Source: Trichomonas vaginalis G3
Taxonomy: Eukaryota > Parabasalia > Trichomonadida > Trichomonadidae
Reading direction: 5' to 3'
Length of the DNA: 64,000 nt
Assembly: GCF_026262505.1 (NCBI RefSeq)
Contig: NC_067204.1
Coordinates: 18,454,165 to 18,518,164, forward strand
Below are positions 42,112-51,216 of the stretch, in pieces. The notes below the pieces were generated by a model. It saw only the letters and a program-made list of their open reading frames with translations, was not told the origin of the DNA and did no database searches. Position numbers and translations under genes: made by a program. How positions within the stretch are numbered: position 1 is the first letter of the stretch; each line of letters begins with the position of its first letter.

Positions 42112-42130
42112 AAATAAAATTTTATTTTTA
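42109..42130. terminator. 22-bp perfect palindrome with both stop codons
   Basis: The palindrome starts with the TAA of MTKF and ends with the complement of the TAA of MSSDF. Both strands read TAAAAATAAAAT. It probably supplies the 3'-end signal of both convergent transcripts. Same perfect form in C at 60611-60632. Confidence 0.65.
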
Positions 42131-42573
42131 CATGTCAAATTTCTTCTTCTCTGGCTCTGGTTCTTTCTTCTCTTCTTCTACTTTCTTTTCTTTCTTTTCT
42201 CTCTTCTTCTTCTCTGGTGGAGTTATGTCAAACTTCTCAGAACCATATTTTTGTAAAAGTGCTTTGTCATTTAATAGCTCTTCTATTCTGTCTTCTATTT
42301 CATTTTCAAGAACAGCGCATGTGTCTTCTTTGCATTCTAAGAAGTTTTGTTGGACTTCATCTCTCCAAGAGGCGTCATCTCTGTCAACAAGTCTGTCATT
42401 GACAAATTTTAAGACTTCTCTGCTTAACGTTTTATGGTTCTTGTCATATTCCCAGAAACAGAACTTTAGAACAAATTCACCTTTCTTGTTTACACTATGT
42501 AAGTTTTATGGTCGACAGATGTTTTGCTGTCGAAAAGCTTGTCTCGAATATAGATAGCGAAATCGCTAGACAT
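42128..42573 (-). pseudogene. MSSDF gene (B), broken
   Basis: Same gene as 14758-15214, about two breaks, with the Lys/Glu-rich tail. Confidence 0.5.
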
Positions 42574-42609
42574 TTCCTAAAAGATAAAAATTTTAATTTT
42601 TCTAAAAAT

Positions 42610-43483
42610 ATGTTAGAAAAAAAGTTTGCTGACATTGACAAGAAATTTGAGAATGTTTTAAAATAAGAACAAGAGGAAGTTGGAAAATGCTCAGATAAAA
42701 CCCATACATGACAAGTTCTTATTTGCTCAGAATGGTATAACAGGTCTAATTGCACCGCCTGGGTCGGGTAAGACTTTCACTTATCTTAAAATGGCTGCAC
42801 AACAACAAGAACTAGATGAGAAGAACCCATTCTATGAGTTAGTTGTCATTTGTAGTACTTCGGTCAATTTGACCAAACAGTCAATTCGTTCAAAGATATT
42901 ATAAAAAAGTCTAAGTTAGTATGTATAAAAGACTCTGAGTTGTTAGATTGGATAAAGAAGTACCAAAGAAGAGTTTTGAAGTACAATGCTATAAATGAGT
43001 ATGTCAATTCTAAGTTTAAAGACCCAAATGAGGAAATGCAGAGAATATTAGAGAAGAAACACTTCAGAAACAAACAGAAAAGATAGAATACATTTCGAAG
43101 AAATTGCAATCTTACGATTGGAAGACTTACCCTCACAGATGTCTTCTTATCTTAGATGACTTTGCTTCTCATCCTTTGTAAAGAACAGAGAACAAGACAT
43201 GTGTCGAATTCTTAAGAAGCTCAGACACTTTAACATTTCAGTTGTCATTTGTGTACAGACAGCAAAGAGTTTAAGTAAGGATGTAAAGAGAATACTTACT
43301 GATATCATACTTTTCCCCGGATTGTCCGAAGACGATTTCAGGAACTTATGAAAGAGTCCATGGCAGGTAAGTTTGACAGACATGAACTATGGGAGAAGTA
43401 CAAAGTCATACAAGACCCTCATACTTCTTTCAGAATTCATCATCTACGCAAACAAAGTTCAAATTGTAAAAAGTCAAGCGTAA
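42610..43483 (+). pseudogene. Packaging ATPase (B), broken
   Basis: Same gene as 15251-16123; Walker A GLIAPPGSGKT is present. Several breaks. Its last codons abut the array cassette. Confidence 0.75.
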
Positions 43484-44034
43484 AAATGTAAGTGTTTGAG
43501 TCTTAGTCTGTTGTGGTGCTGGGGCTGTCGGTTCTTCTGGCTTTGGAATGGACTCGGTTGGTGGTACGTCGGACATTGTCTTGAAACAATAAAAGACTTG
43601 TCTTGAAAAAGTAAAAGACTTGTCTTGAAACAATAAAAGACTTGTCTTGAAAAAGTAAAAGACTTGTCTTGAAAAAGTAAAAGACTTGTCTTGAAAAAGT
43701 AAAAGACTTGTCTTGAAAAAGTAAAAGACTTGTCTTGAAAAAGTACGGGTATCGTCTTCAATCAAGACCACTGTTCTCAAATTTGAGAACTTTACACCAA
43801 AAAATTTCTTGAAAAATAACGGGTCTTGTCTTGAAAAAGTAAAAGACTTGTCTTGAAAAAGTAAAAGACTTGTCTTGAAAAGTAAAAGACTTGTCTTGAA
43901 AAAGTAAAAGACTTGTCTTGAAAAAGTAAAAGACTTGTCTTGAAAAAGTAAAAGACTTGTCTTGAAACAATGACCGACATAGACCCAGCAGATGAGGCAA
44001 TTTACCATCTAGTCCTACCTGAGCCATCTTTGGT
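43480..44034. mobile_element. 0.56 kb array cassette inserted between ATPase and KilA-N
   Basis: Flanked by direct repeats GTCAAGC (43473-43479 and 44035-44041). The equivalent site in A (near 16115) and C (59256-59262) has one copy of GTCAAGC and no insert, so this is an insertion. It contains the first 30 or so codons of a leftward gene (MSDVPPTESIPKPEEP), the 22-bp array, and the first 20 or so codons of a rightward gene (MTDIDPADEAIYHLVL). Both genes are cut at the insert edges. No terminal inverted repeat seen. Confidence 0.65.
43577..43969. promoter_or_regulatory. Divergent 22-bp palindromic array (B)
   Basis: Nine units left (GTCTTG phased 43578 to 43754) and eight right (43806 to 43959) at 22-bp steps (one step of 21), each with CAAGAC/GTCTTG half-sites around AA/TT. 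The centre is the perfect palindrome GTTCTCAAATTTGAGAAC (43773-43790). Both outermost units run directly into the start codons of the divergent fragments. Confidence 0.85.
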
Positions 44035-44061
44035 GTCAAGCTTGAAAAATAAATGGTTCAT

Positions 44062-44841
44062 TTACTCTTCTTCTTTGAAGTTATCGAAATACTCTGTTAT
44101 CTTTTCCTTCAGTAGCGGCAAATCTTCTTTGAATGTAAGTATTGTACAACCTTTCATATCATAGTGTGTTTGAGGTAACGTATCTTGAACTATCTGTTTA
44201 ACATCTTCATTTGGGGTCATTGAAATCGGTAAGTTTTCGCGATAGAACCAATTTCTGTCAGATTTGTAAATCTTAGCAAGGTCGTAAAAGCTTTTGTTGT
44301 TTCTTCTGACTAAATGCAACATAACCATATCTCTGTCTTCTTCATTTTCCATCTCTTCAGTGTAAATCATATACTTATAGTTCTTTTCCTTACCTTTTGG
44401 TACCGAACGTGGTATTCTTTTCTGTATGTTTTTGTCTTCTTTCATCATATCTTCTCTCTGCTTTGTACAAAGTTCGTCAAGTAGCATAAGTATGTAGATT
44501 GCATAACGAGGTGAAGCCCACATTGCTATTGAACTAGCTAGGAACTTATGAACATATATACCTTTTAGATGCGATGGTAAGTTTTGTCTGTCTTGGTACA
44601 TCTTTTTAAGTTCTACATGTTCAAACTCACTGAGGAGTTCATGAGTGCTATTTAATTCAAACCAGTCTTGTGGTTTCTTGGTATCTGGAGCAAAACATGC
44701 TGTCAAAATACTTTGCATTTGGTACATGTCATCTTTGACCGAACGAATGAGACGTAACTGTTTGTTAAACTGTATGTACTCATATTCTTCATTTATGGCT
44801 TCATGAACGATAGCAGTTGTTGTGTTCTCTGTTGTTGTCAT
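44062..44841 (-). CDS. KilA-N domain protein (B)
   Basis: 259 residues from the ATG giving MTTTENTTTAIVHEAINEEY. KilA-N core at HLKGIYVHKFLASSIAMWAS. Middle third differs from the C copy (32098-32904), while the last 120 residues are nearly identical, as expected if the DNA-contacting part diverges or was exchanged. Convergent with the ATPase; leader is the A/T block plus TTTTGTATGTAAAGACAGAT. Confidence 0.7.
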   Translation of the reverse strand: MTTTENTTTAIVHEAINEEYEYIQFNKQLRLIRSVKDDMYQMQSILTACFAPDTKKPQDWFELNSTHELLSEFEHVELKKMYQDRQNLPSHLKGIYVHKFLASSIAMWASPRYAIYILMLLDELCTKQREDMMKEDKNIQKRIPRSVPKGKEKNYKYMIYTEEMENEEDRDMVMLHLVRRNNKSFYDLAKIYKSDRNWFYRENLPISMTPNEDVKQIVQDTLPQTHYDMKGCTILTFKEDLPLLKEKITEYFDNFKEEE

Positions 44842-44889
44842 ATCTGTCTTTACATACAAAATAAAAAAAAATATTTTATAAAAACTAAC

Positions 44890-45488
44890 GCTATTTTTTT
44901 ATCTTGTATAAAAGATATGATTTCAGGGATTTTTTTACGAAGTGTCAAAGTTCTCTTCGTCAAAAAAATACAGTTATATCATGAAATTTGGTCATTTTTT
45001 CACGATTTCAGGGATTTTTTTTACGAAGTGTCAAAGTTCTCTTCGTCAAAAAAATACAGTTATATCATGAAGTTTGGTCATTTTTTTCAGCAAAAATATA
45101 TTTTAGGTGTCACCAGGTCCCTCGGTCCCTCGGTCCCTCGGTCAACTAACATCTTTTTGAAAATGGTGACAACATGACATTTTGACAACAACACAGGAAA
45201 TAAACTTCTTCGTATATGTTTTGTCATGAAATTTGGTCATTTTACTCAGCAAAAATATATTTTATGTTAGCATGTTAGATCTAACACGTTTTCTAACCTC
45301 TTTTCTCACCTCTTGAATTTTGTATAAAAAGATATGATTTCAGGGATTTTTTTACGAAGTGTCAAAGTTCTCTTCGTCAAAAATAACAGTTATATAATGA
45401 AATTTGGTCATTTTACTCAGCAAAAATATATTTTATGTTAGCATGTTAGATCTAACACGTTTTCTAACCACTTTTCTAACATAACTAT
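44890..45488. repeat. Intergenic repeat block upstream of KilA-N (B)
   Basis: Three copies of an ACGAAGTGTCAAAGTTC unit followed by TACAGTTATATCATGAA (44937, 45023, 45354), two GTTAGATCTAAC cassettes (near 45268 and 45446) and the left 118-bp inverted repeat. No gene. Confidence 0.65.
45106..45223 (-). repeat. 118-bp inverted repeat, left copy (B)
   Basis: Pairs with 46777-46894 in inverted orientation. Contains three units of CCCTCGGT and the stretch GACAACATGACATTTTGACA. A third, direct copy of the right form lies at 58179-58265 beside the element's right end. Confidence 0.75.
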
Positions 45489-46403
45489 TTACAAGCGTTT
45501 TACATGGTATATGTTGCGATGGTTCATGACTTTAAACAGTTTTGTAGCTTCTATTTCTTCACGAAGGATATCAAAAGTTTTAACAATGCCGAATGTTTCT
45601 TTATATTTCTTCTTGACATCTGAAAGAAGGAAATCGTCAGCTGTTGGATAGTTTTTGTTCAGAAATGTCAACATGTCCATTTTATCTTCTGCTGGTTTCT
45701 CTGCTTCTTTCTTTAAGTCAGCATAGTCGTTTCGCATACGTTCTATCTCTTTGACGGAGTAGTTATATTTCCTCATTGCTGCTTTACATTTTGAACATTG
45801 TGGGTTCATTTTAGCATTGTACATTGAAATAAAACCAGCTAGAACAACTAAGGCGTCAATGGTTTTCTTTAACTCAAAAGTTGCGGGTTTTATCTGTTCG
45901 TTCCATACTTTACCTCTTTTATCTTTATCTCTTATCTGCCATACACATTTTGCAACTAACGAAACAAAGTTGTCGTAGGTCTTAAATTCTTCAGATTTGT
46001 ATATGTCAGAGATGTTTTTATATACCATATCGCAGTCTTTGTCCATGACTTTGTGGTTGCAATGAAATCCAAGAAACTCATAGTTTACCTTACGTATGAA
46101 CTTCTTGGTTTCTACTGAGTCAGTTGCTTTGACTTCTATTTCATCGAATTCTGGAATAGTAAGCTTTTGTTGTTGTATTTCAGGAAGTTTAGGTAGATGG
46201 TCAATAATATCCTGCATTTCATAAAGATATTCTTCATTTGTTTCATCTTTCGCACTACAGTCTAAAACTCCTTGGAGAAGTTCTTGCTTTATCTTCTGGA
46301 TTTCTGTTTCGAAAGTATATGAAGAAGGAATGAAGCTTTTCATCTCTACTAACATTGAAGTTGGGTTCATGACTAACGAGTTTGGTGAAGTTGTTGCTAA
46401 CAT
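45489..46403 (-). CDS. Unknown 304-residue protein (MLATT)
   Basis: Open frame starting MLATTSPNSLVMNPTSMLVE. N-terminal third helical; central KVNYEFLGFHCNHKVMDKDC; a CSKC pair near residue 220 (with HC and C earlier, a possible metal site); C-terminal Lys/Glu-rich helix and a basic end. Lies inside the 118-bp inverted repeats. A/T-block leader of the replication class. No family recognised. Confidence 0.6.
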   Translation of the reverse strand: MLATTSPNSLVMNPTSMLVEMKSFIPSSYTFETEIQKIKQELLQGVLDCSAKDETNEEYLYEMQDIIDHLPKLPEIQQQKLTIPEFDEIEVKATDSVETKKFIRKVNYEFLGFHCNHKVMDKDCDMVYKNISDIYKSEEFKTYDNFVSLVAKCVWQIRDKDKRGKVWNEQIKPATFELKKTIDALVVLAGFISMYNAKMNPQCSKCKAAMRKYNYSVKEIERMRNDYADLKKEAEKPAEDKMDMLTFLNKNYPTADDFLLSDVKKKYKETFGIVKTFDILREEIEATKLFKVMNHRNIYHVKRL

Positions 46404-46924
46404 GTTCTTACAATAAAAATAAAAAATATTTTTTAAAAAAAAACTAACTTTATTTTTTATGTTTTTTATGAAAGTGTCAAAACTCAAGAGTTTTGTGTGT
46501 TTTCTACGATGTTAGAAAAGTGGTTAGAAAACGTGTTAGATCTAACATGCTAACATAAAATATATTTTTGCCGAAAAAAATGAGTTTTGGTTGAAAAAAA
46601 CAGGTGGAGCCAAAAGTGGCTCGACCTCAAAACAAGCATTTTGTGAAGAATATACCAACCGCCAGAATGTCGATGGTTGCTTTTTATACAAAATTCAACA
46701 GGTGAAAAAAGAGGTGAGAAAAGAGGTGAGATCTAACATGCTAACATAAAATATATTTTTCAATACTTTTTCAGCACAAAACATATACGATGAAATCTAT
46801 CTCCTGTGTTGTTGTCTAAATGTCATGTTGTCACACTTTTTCAGAGAAGTTAAAATGACCGAGGGACCGAGGGACCTGGTGACGTAGTGACACCTAAAAC
46901 CATCTAACCTAAACATCTCATTTT
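46404..46924. other. Intergenic region with palindromes and inverted repeat
   Basis: 46404-46450 is the A/T promoter block of MLATT. 46505-46570 and 46700-46760 hold GTTAGATCTAAC-type cassettes. 46777-46894 is the right inverted repeat. No gene seen. Confidence 0.6.
46777..46894 (+). repeat. 118-bp inverted repeat, right copy (B)
   Basis: Inverted match of 45106-45223, with two ACCGAGGG units instead of three. Confidence 0.75.
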
Positions 46925-47785
46925 TCAATACTTTTTCAGCACTTTTCCGTAGTTGTATATGAAAGACAATTCGAGATAAAAGTCATAGTACAATGGTATT
47001 ATATGCTGCACACCGTTTGTTGTGAACCAGACTTGAAAGTCAGAGAAACTGTTACTAGGTGGTTCGTAGAATTTAGAAGCAAAGTCATAAAAGTCCTTAC
47101 CGATACAAAGAAAACTGTTGTTGCTTGAACTGAAACTTGCATGACACATGACATTTTGAGGATCGAACACGTTTCTATAAACTGTCAAATCTGCTGGTGG
47201 GAGTATAAATTTAAAAGGACCGTCAGGTGGTAATGGTTCGTTCTGGTTTAGTAACCGAAGAAATTGTGCCCAAGAACGTTTGTCTACTTTCCAAAATAAA
47301 AACTGAGTATCTCTTGGAGGGTTAATTTCAATCTTTTGAAATGAAACGGTGGAGTTCATCTTGTCATATTCTAGTTTCAGATAGTATGTTCCATTTAGTA
47401 AAGAGTCGTATTTTTCTTGAAATTCCCAATAGTATTTGTTTATTTGAGTTTGAAAGTCATTTAGAGTCTTCTCAAGACTTTCGTCTGAACGAACTGTAAA
47501 GATTCTCATTTCGTCAAATCTGTCTATTAGACCATCAGAACCTTTATACTGCCCACGAAAATATACTGCGAACATAAATGCGTTAGTTCTATTTGAAAAC
47601 AAAACTCTTCTAAATCCTATTGCCTTTGCATCTGAAGGACTTTGAAGCCAACGAATTGGATAGTCAAACCTGTATACTCGGGATGAAATTTCTTCATCTG
47701 AAATAGTCCTACCAGCATTTGTATAGATATAGTCTAACGGTTTTGTATCTACTACGTTTGTTCTTTGTTTTTCAACCTGAAGCAT
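46925..47785 (-). CDS. Penton-like/minor capsid candidate, paralog
   Basis: 286 residues, open, starting MLQVEKQRTNVVDTKPLDYI. It aligns along its length with the MLPIE gene of A (26913) and B (55625): YRFDYPIRWLQSPSDAKAIG near the start and DFQVWFTTNGVQHIIPLYYD at the end. The middle differs. B therefore has two members of the family, in different places and on different strands. Leader TTTTTACATATATAAA is of the structural class. Confidence 0.55.
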   Translation of the reverse strand: MLQVEKQRTNVVDTKPLDYIYTNAGRTISDEEISSRVYRFDYPIRWLQSPSDAKAIGFRRVLFSNRTNAFMFAVYFRGQYKGSDGLIDRFDEMRIFTVRSDESLEKTLNDFQTQINKYYWEFQEKYDSLLNGTYYLKLEYDKMNSTVSFQKIEINPPRDTQFLFWKVDKRSWAQFLRLLNQNEPLPPDGPFKFILPPADLTVYRNVFDPQNVMCHASFSSSNNSFLCIGKDFYDFASKFYEPPSNSFSDFQVWFTTNGVQHIIPLYYDFYLELSFIYNYGKVLKKY

Positions 47786-47821
47786 TTTATATATGTAAAA
47801 ATATACTGTTTTAAAAACGTT

Positions 47822-48406
47822 TTAAAATGGTATGCCATATAGCTTCTTGAATTTGTTAAGAAGTATTTTAACGTATTTTCCATCTGTATCTCTAGCGTTT
47901 ACATAAGCATAGCCTTCCTTAGTAAAATATACTTGTAATTTCCTATAGTTTACGCCGGTATAAAAGTAGAAAGAGTCTTGTTCTTCGCTATAGTAGTAAA
48001 ACTCAAACGTATGCTTGCCATAGTCTGTAATTTCAATTGCTTCATCTTCTAGTTCGTCGACAAATTCGAATACTATATCTCCAAATTTGCTTTTGTTCTT
48101 ACTGTTTTCAGAACAAGTAACCCAACGTAAGTTTTCAAGTCTATTGTCGTTTCTTATACGGTTTATATGGTCTACAAAAGGTAAATTGTTAGGATTCGGT
48201 ATAAAATGAGTTGCAATGACAACATGTTTAAAATAGTTTTTTCCACCCACATTCATAGTAGTATATCCGTCATTTCCCTCCCATTCGCTTAAAACTCTTT
48301 TTGTCTTTTTGTTTCTGACTTCAAATGACTCACAACAGTGAATTTCATATTTCTCATCTAACAAACAAGTTTCCCAACGGTCTTCTCCAACAAACTCAGC
48401 GTACAT
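47822..48406 (-). CDS. HNH homing-type endonuclease, downstream of PolB
   Basis: 194 residues. NUMOD4-like start (MYAEFVGEDRWETCLLDEKY), VVIATHFIPNPNNLPFVDHI, then NRIRNDNRLENLRWVTCSEN, the H-N-H metal-binding core. The C-terminal half is strand-rich and may set target choice. About 96% identical to the gene at 50632. Not present beside PolB in A. Leader is an A/T block. Confidence 0.82.
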   Translation of the reverse strand: MYAEFVGEDRWETCLLDEKYEIHCCESFEVRNKKTKRVLSEWEGNDGYTTMNVGGKNYFKHVVIATHFIPNPNNLPFVDHINRIRNDNRLENLRWVTCSENSKNKSKFGDIVFEFVDELEDEAIEITDYGKHTFEFYYYSEEQDSFYFYTGVNYRKLQVYFTKEGYAYVNARDTDGKYVKILLNKFKKLYGIPF

Positions 48407-48447
48407 TTCAAATAAAATAAAAAAAAATATTTTTTTGAAAAAATGTT

Positions 48448-50601
48448 TTATTTCATGCAATGTTTAACTATTTCACCATCTTCTTTAACACCCCAATATT
48501 TCCTTTTCGATATTACATGAACTTCGGAAAATACCTTGTCTAGCTTAAAAAGGCCCATTTTCTCTCCGACCATACCCATTTCAATGAGTTTGTTGTACCC
48601 TTCCTCGTTCGTCATGAGTGCATCGATGTTCTCATAGTATACCACAATTTTCGATTTAACCTCTGAGAAAAATTTGTTGTAGTTGTCAAGGACTGCTTTT
48701 GCGAACTGAGGATAAGACCAATGTTCGACAATAGGTTTTACTGTGGTTACTAAGCCACATTGACCTTCGGTGAACTCGTATTTCAAAACAAAAGGGGAGA
48801 ACCTTTCAACAAAGTTGTCGACCTTCTCATAGTGTTTACTCTTCATCTTTTGAGGTTTTTTAATGGAATATCCCCATGTCGAATTCATAAGCAATTTGAG
48901 TGTCATTGCAAGTTTGGGGTTTGAAGCTTTCCTAATATCATAGAGTTGTTGTATGACTTTTCCAACTGTATAGTTCTTTCCCGGGAACTCACCATCTTCG
49001 TTTGGAATTCCAGTCGGGATATATTGGACAAACCTCATGTACGCAGCGTTAAGGTCGACATAGTATATCTTTTCATATGAGTCGAACTTATCGCAACCAA
49101 TCGGCCCAGTTCGTGGAAATTCAAGTGAGTCTCTTATCTTCTGAGAAACTTCTCCTGTTATCTCATAAACATCGTCAAAGCAACCTGTTTCATATAAAAC
49201 TTTCTGAGCTAACTCAGATGCTCTCCAATACAATTTGACGTCGATTGGATGCCTCAAATGAAGTTTGTTTATAGCATCTTGAAGTTCTTGCAACCTCATT
49301 GGAAGTTCTTCTGGTTCAGGTTGGTATCCGAACAATCCAACCCCTTTTGGAGCTGTGTACTTCTTTTGTGCTATAACTTTGTCTGGAACAACTTTTGGTC
49401 TTACCAACAATGAAAAGTTTGTTTCATCTTTTGGTACAAAAGTTTCTGTCAGCTTGTCATCTGGAATTGGTTCCAACAAGCCTTTCTCGAAAAGAATGTT
49501 AACAGCTCTGACAATGTTGCATTTGCCCTTTCCGAACAATGGGTTTGTAAGACTTTCGTTCAACATGAAGTGGTTGTGGACAAGTACAATCTTCAACCAT
49601 GGTAATTTGAAGTCAACAACATAGTCGTCATGTGAAGAACCTTTCTCAGTCGGAATGTTGACTCGGATATTCACATTTGCCAACGGTGCAACTTTTGACA
49701 ATTGACCTCTAAGAATGTACCTTGTTTTCACACATGACTCAAGATACTTCATTTTCTCATCTGTAACAAGACCGGAGTTCCTGAGACATGTAAGAATACA
49801 AGGTTCATTGACAATTTTTTCAATTGAATTGTAAATTCCATACCTTGTTAAGTCAATGTCAGACTTGTTTATGAACGGGAAATACCCAGCATGTTGTCTG
49901 ACTGCTTGAGGGTTAGGTTGGTACCATTCAAACTTCACGCTTGCAATCCCTTCAATTGCATTTAAGATGTCGGAGTCGGAGTCAAACATTTGTTCTCTCT
50001 TTGTAGTCTTGAAAGCGTCAAGAAGTTGTGCGGCTGTTTGTTCATTGCCATGTGAGTAGTATATATGACCATCTAAATCTGTTACGGTTAGTCTGAGATT
50101 GTATCCTTTCTTATTTCCGTCTTGTATGGCAGCAAGTACACCCATGAAGCCTTCTTTGTTCTTTCCTTCGTCAAAGTTTACTGTAAAGGTTCTACCAGAA
50201 GTAATTTTACTTCTAACCTCACGATACTTTTCATATGCATATCTTGTTCTTTCCATGGGAGCATGACCATCCTCTGCACTACCTTTTTTCCTTCTCAAAG
50301 GATGCAATTGTTCGTCATGTTTCCAGTAGAACCTGGCAAAGCCGTCGTGTCCTTCAACTTGAGGCTCAGTAACATTGAAAGGCATGTTCATAAGACATTC
50401 TTCTTCTAACCTCTCAAGTCTGTTTGGATAATTTGTGCGCGCTGTTTCCAAGTCCATCTCATAGGTCAGACCAGCCAGTTTGTCATAGACTTTTATTGGC
50501 TTTCCCTTCCTATATTTAAACTTCTTTGAAACTCTCCAACCATATCTTTCTAACTCTGCTTTTATTCTAGCAGATTTTCTATCTATTCTATACGGGGGCA
50601 T
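48448..50601 (-). CDS. polB: Protein-primed family B DNA polymerase (B)
   Basis: 717 residues, same length as in A and open, starting MPPYRIDRKSARIKAELERY. Motifs A (YVDLNAAYM) and B (LMNSTWGYS) as in A. HNH genes lie 41 bases beyond its stop and 30 bases before its start. Leader has the A/T block. Confidence 0.88.
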   Translation of the reverse strand: MPPYRIDRKSARIKAELERYGWRVSKKFKYRKGKPIKVYDKLAGLTYEMDLETARTNYPNRLERLEEECLMNMPFNVTEPQVEGHDGFARFYWKHDEQLHPLRRKKGSAEDGHAPMERTRYAYEKYREVRSKITSGRTFTVNFDEGKNKEGFMGVLAAIQDGNKKGYNLRLTVTDLDGHIYYSHGNEQTAAQLLDAFKTTKREQMFDSDSDILNAIEGIASVKFEWYQPNPQAVRQHAGYFPFINKSDIDLTRYGIYNSIEKIVNEPCILTCLRNSGLVTDEKMKYLESCVKTRYILRGQLSKVAPLANVNIRVNIPTEKGSSHDDYVVDFKLPWLKIVLVHNHFMLNESLTNPLFGKGKCNIVRAVNILFEKGLLEPIPDDKLTETFVPKDETNFSLLVRPKVVPDKVIAQKKYTAPKGVGLFGYQPEPEELPMRLQELQDAINKLHLRHPIDVKLYWRASELAQKVLYETGCFDDVYEITGEVSQKIRDSLEFPRTGPIGCDKFDSYEKIYYVDLNAAYMRFVQYIPTGIPNEDGEFPGKNYTVGKVIQQLYDIRKASNPKLAMTLKLLMNSTWGYSIKKPQKMKSKHYEKVDNFVERFSPFVLKYEFTEGQCGLVTTVKPIVEHWSYPQFAKAVLDNYNKFFSEVKSKIVVYYENIDALMTNEEGYNKLIEMGMVGEKMGLFKLDKVFSEVHVISKRKYWGVKEDGEIVKHCMK

Positions 50602-50631
50602 TTTTTATAAAAATAAAAAAAATATACTGTT

Positions 50632-51216
50632 TTAAAATGGTATGCCATATAGCTTCTTGAATTTGTTAAGACGTATATGAACGTATTTTCCATCTGTATC
50701 TCTAGTGTTTACATAAGCATAGCCTTCCTTAGTAAAACATACTTGTAATTTCCTATAGCTTACGCCGGTATAAAAGTAGAAAGAGTCTTGTTCTTCGCTA
50801 TAGTAGTAAAACTCAAACGTATGCTCGCCATAGTCTGTAATTTCAATTGCTTCATCTTCTAGTTCGTCGACAAATTCGAATACAATATCTCGAAATTTGC
50901 TTTTGTTCTTATTGTTTTCAGAACAAGTAACCCAACGTAAGTTTTCAAGTCTATTGTCGTTTCTTATATGGTTTATATGGTCTACAAAAGGTAAATTGTT
51001 AGGGTTCGGTATAAAATGAGTTGCAATGACAACATGTTTAGGATAGTGTTTTCCACTCATCTTCATAGTAGTATATCCGTCATTTCGCTCCCATTCGCTT
51101 AAAACTCTTTTTGTCTTTTTTTTTCTGACTTCAAATGACTCACAACAGTGAATTTCATATTTCTCATCTAACAAACAAGTTTCCCAACGGTCTTCTCCAA
51201 CAAACTCAGCGTACAT
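50632..51216 (-). CDS. HNH homing-type endonuclease, upstream of PolB
   Basis: 194 residues, paralog of 47822-48406 with the same core (FVDHINHIRNDNRLENLRWV). Both copies carry the same A/T leader, so the unit that spread included its promoter. Confidence 0.82.
   Translation of the reverse strand: MYAEFVGEDRWETCLLDEKYEIHCCESFEVRKKKTKRVLSEWERNDGYTTMKMSGKHYPKHVVIATHFIPNPNNLPFVDHINHIRNDNRLENLRWVTCSENNKNKSKFRDIVFEFVDELEDEAIEITDYGEHTFEFYYYSEEQDSFYFYTGVSYRKLQVCFTKEGYAYVNTRDTDGKYVHIRLNKFKKLYGIPF

Noticed and set aside
43577-43969. CRISPR-like array
   Set aside because: No unique spacers; constant 22-bp step of the whole unit and a central palindrome point to a protein-binding array.
43430-44008. 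Open frames of 60-190 codons with repeated Phe/Leu/Gln/Lys units across the 22-bp array
   Set aside because: The array lacks stops in all three leftward frames because of its unit sequence; a 22-bp step shifts frame each unit. Only the first codons of the divergent genes at its edges look real.
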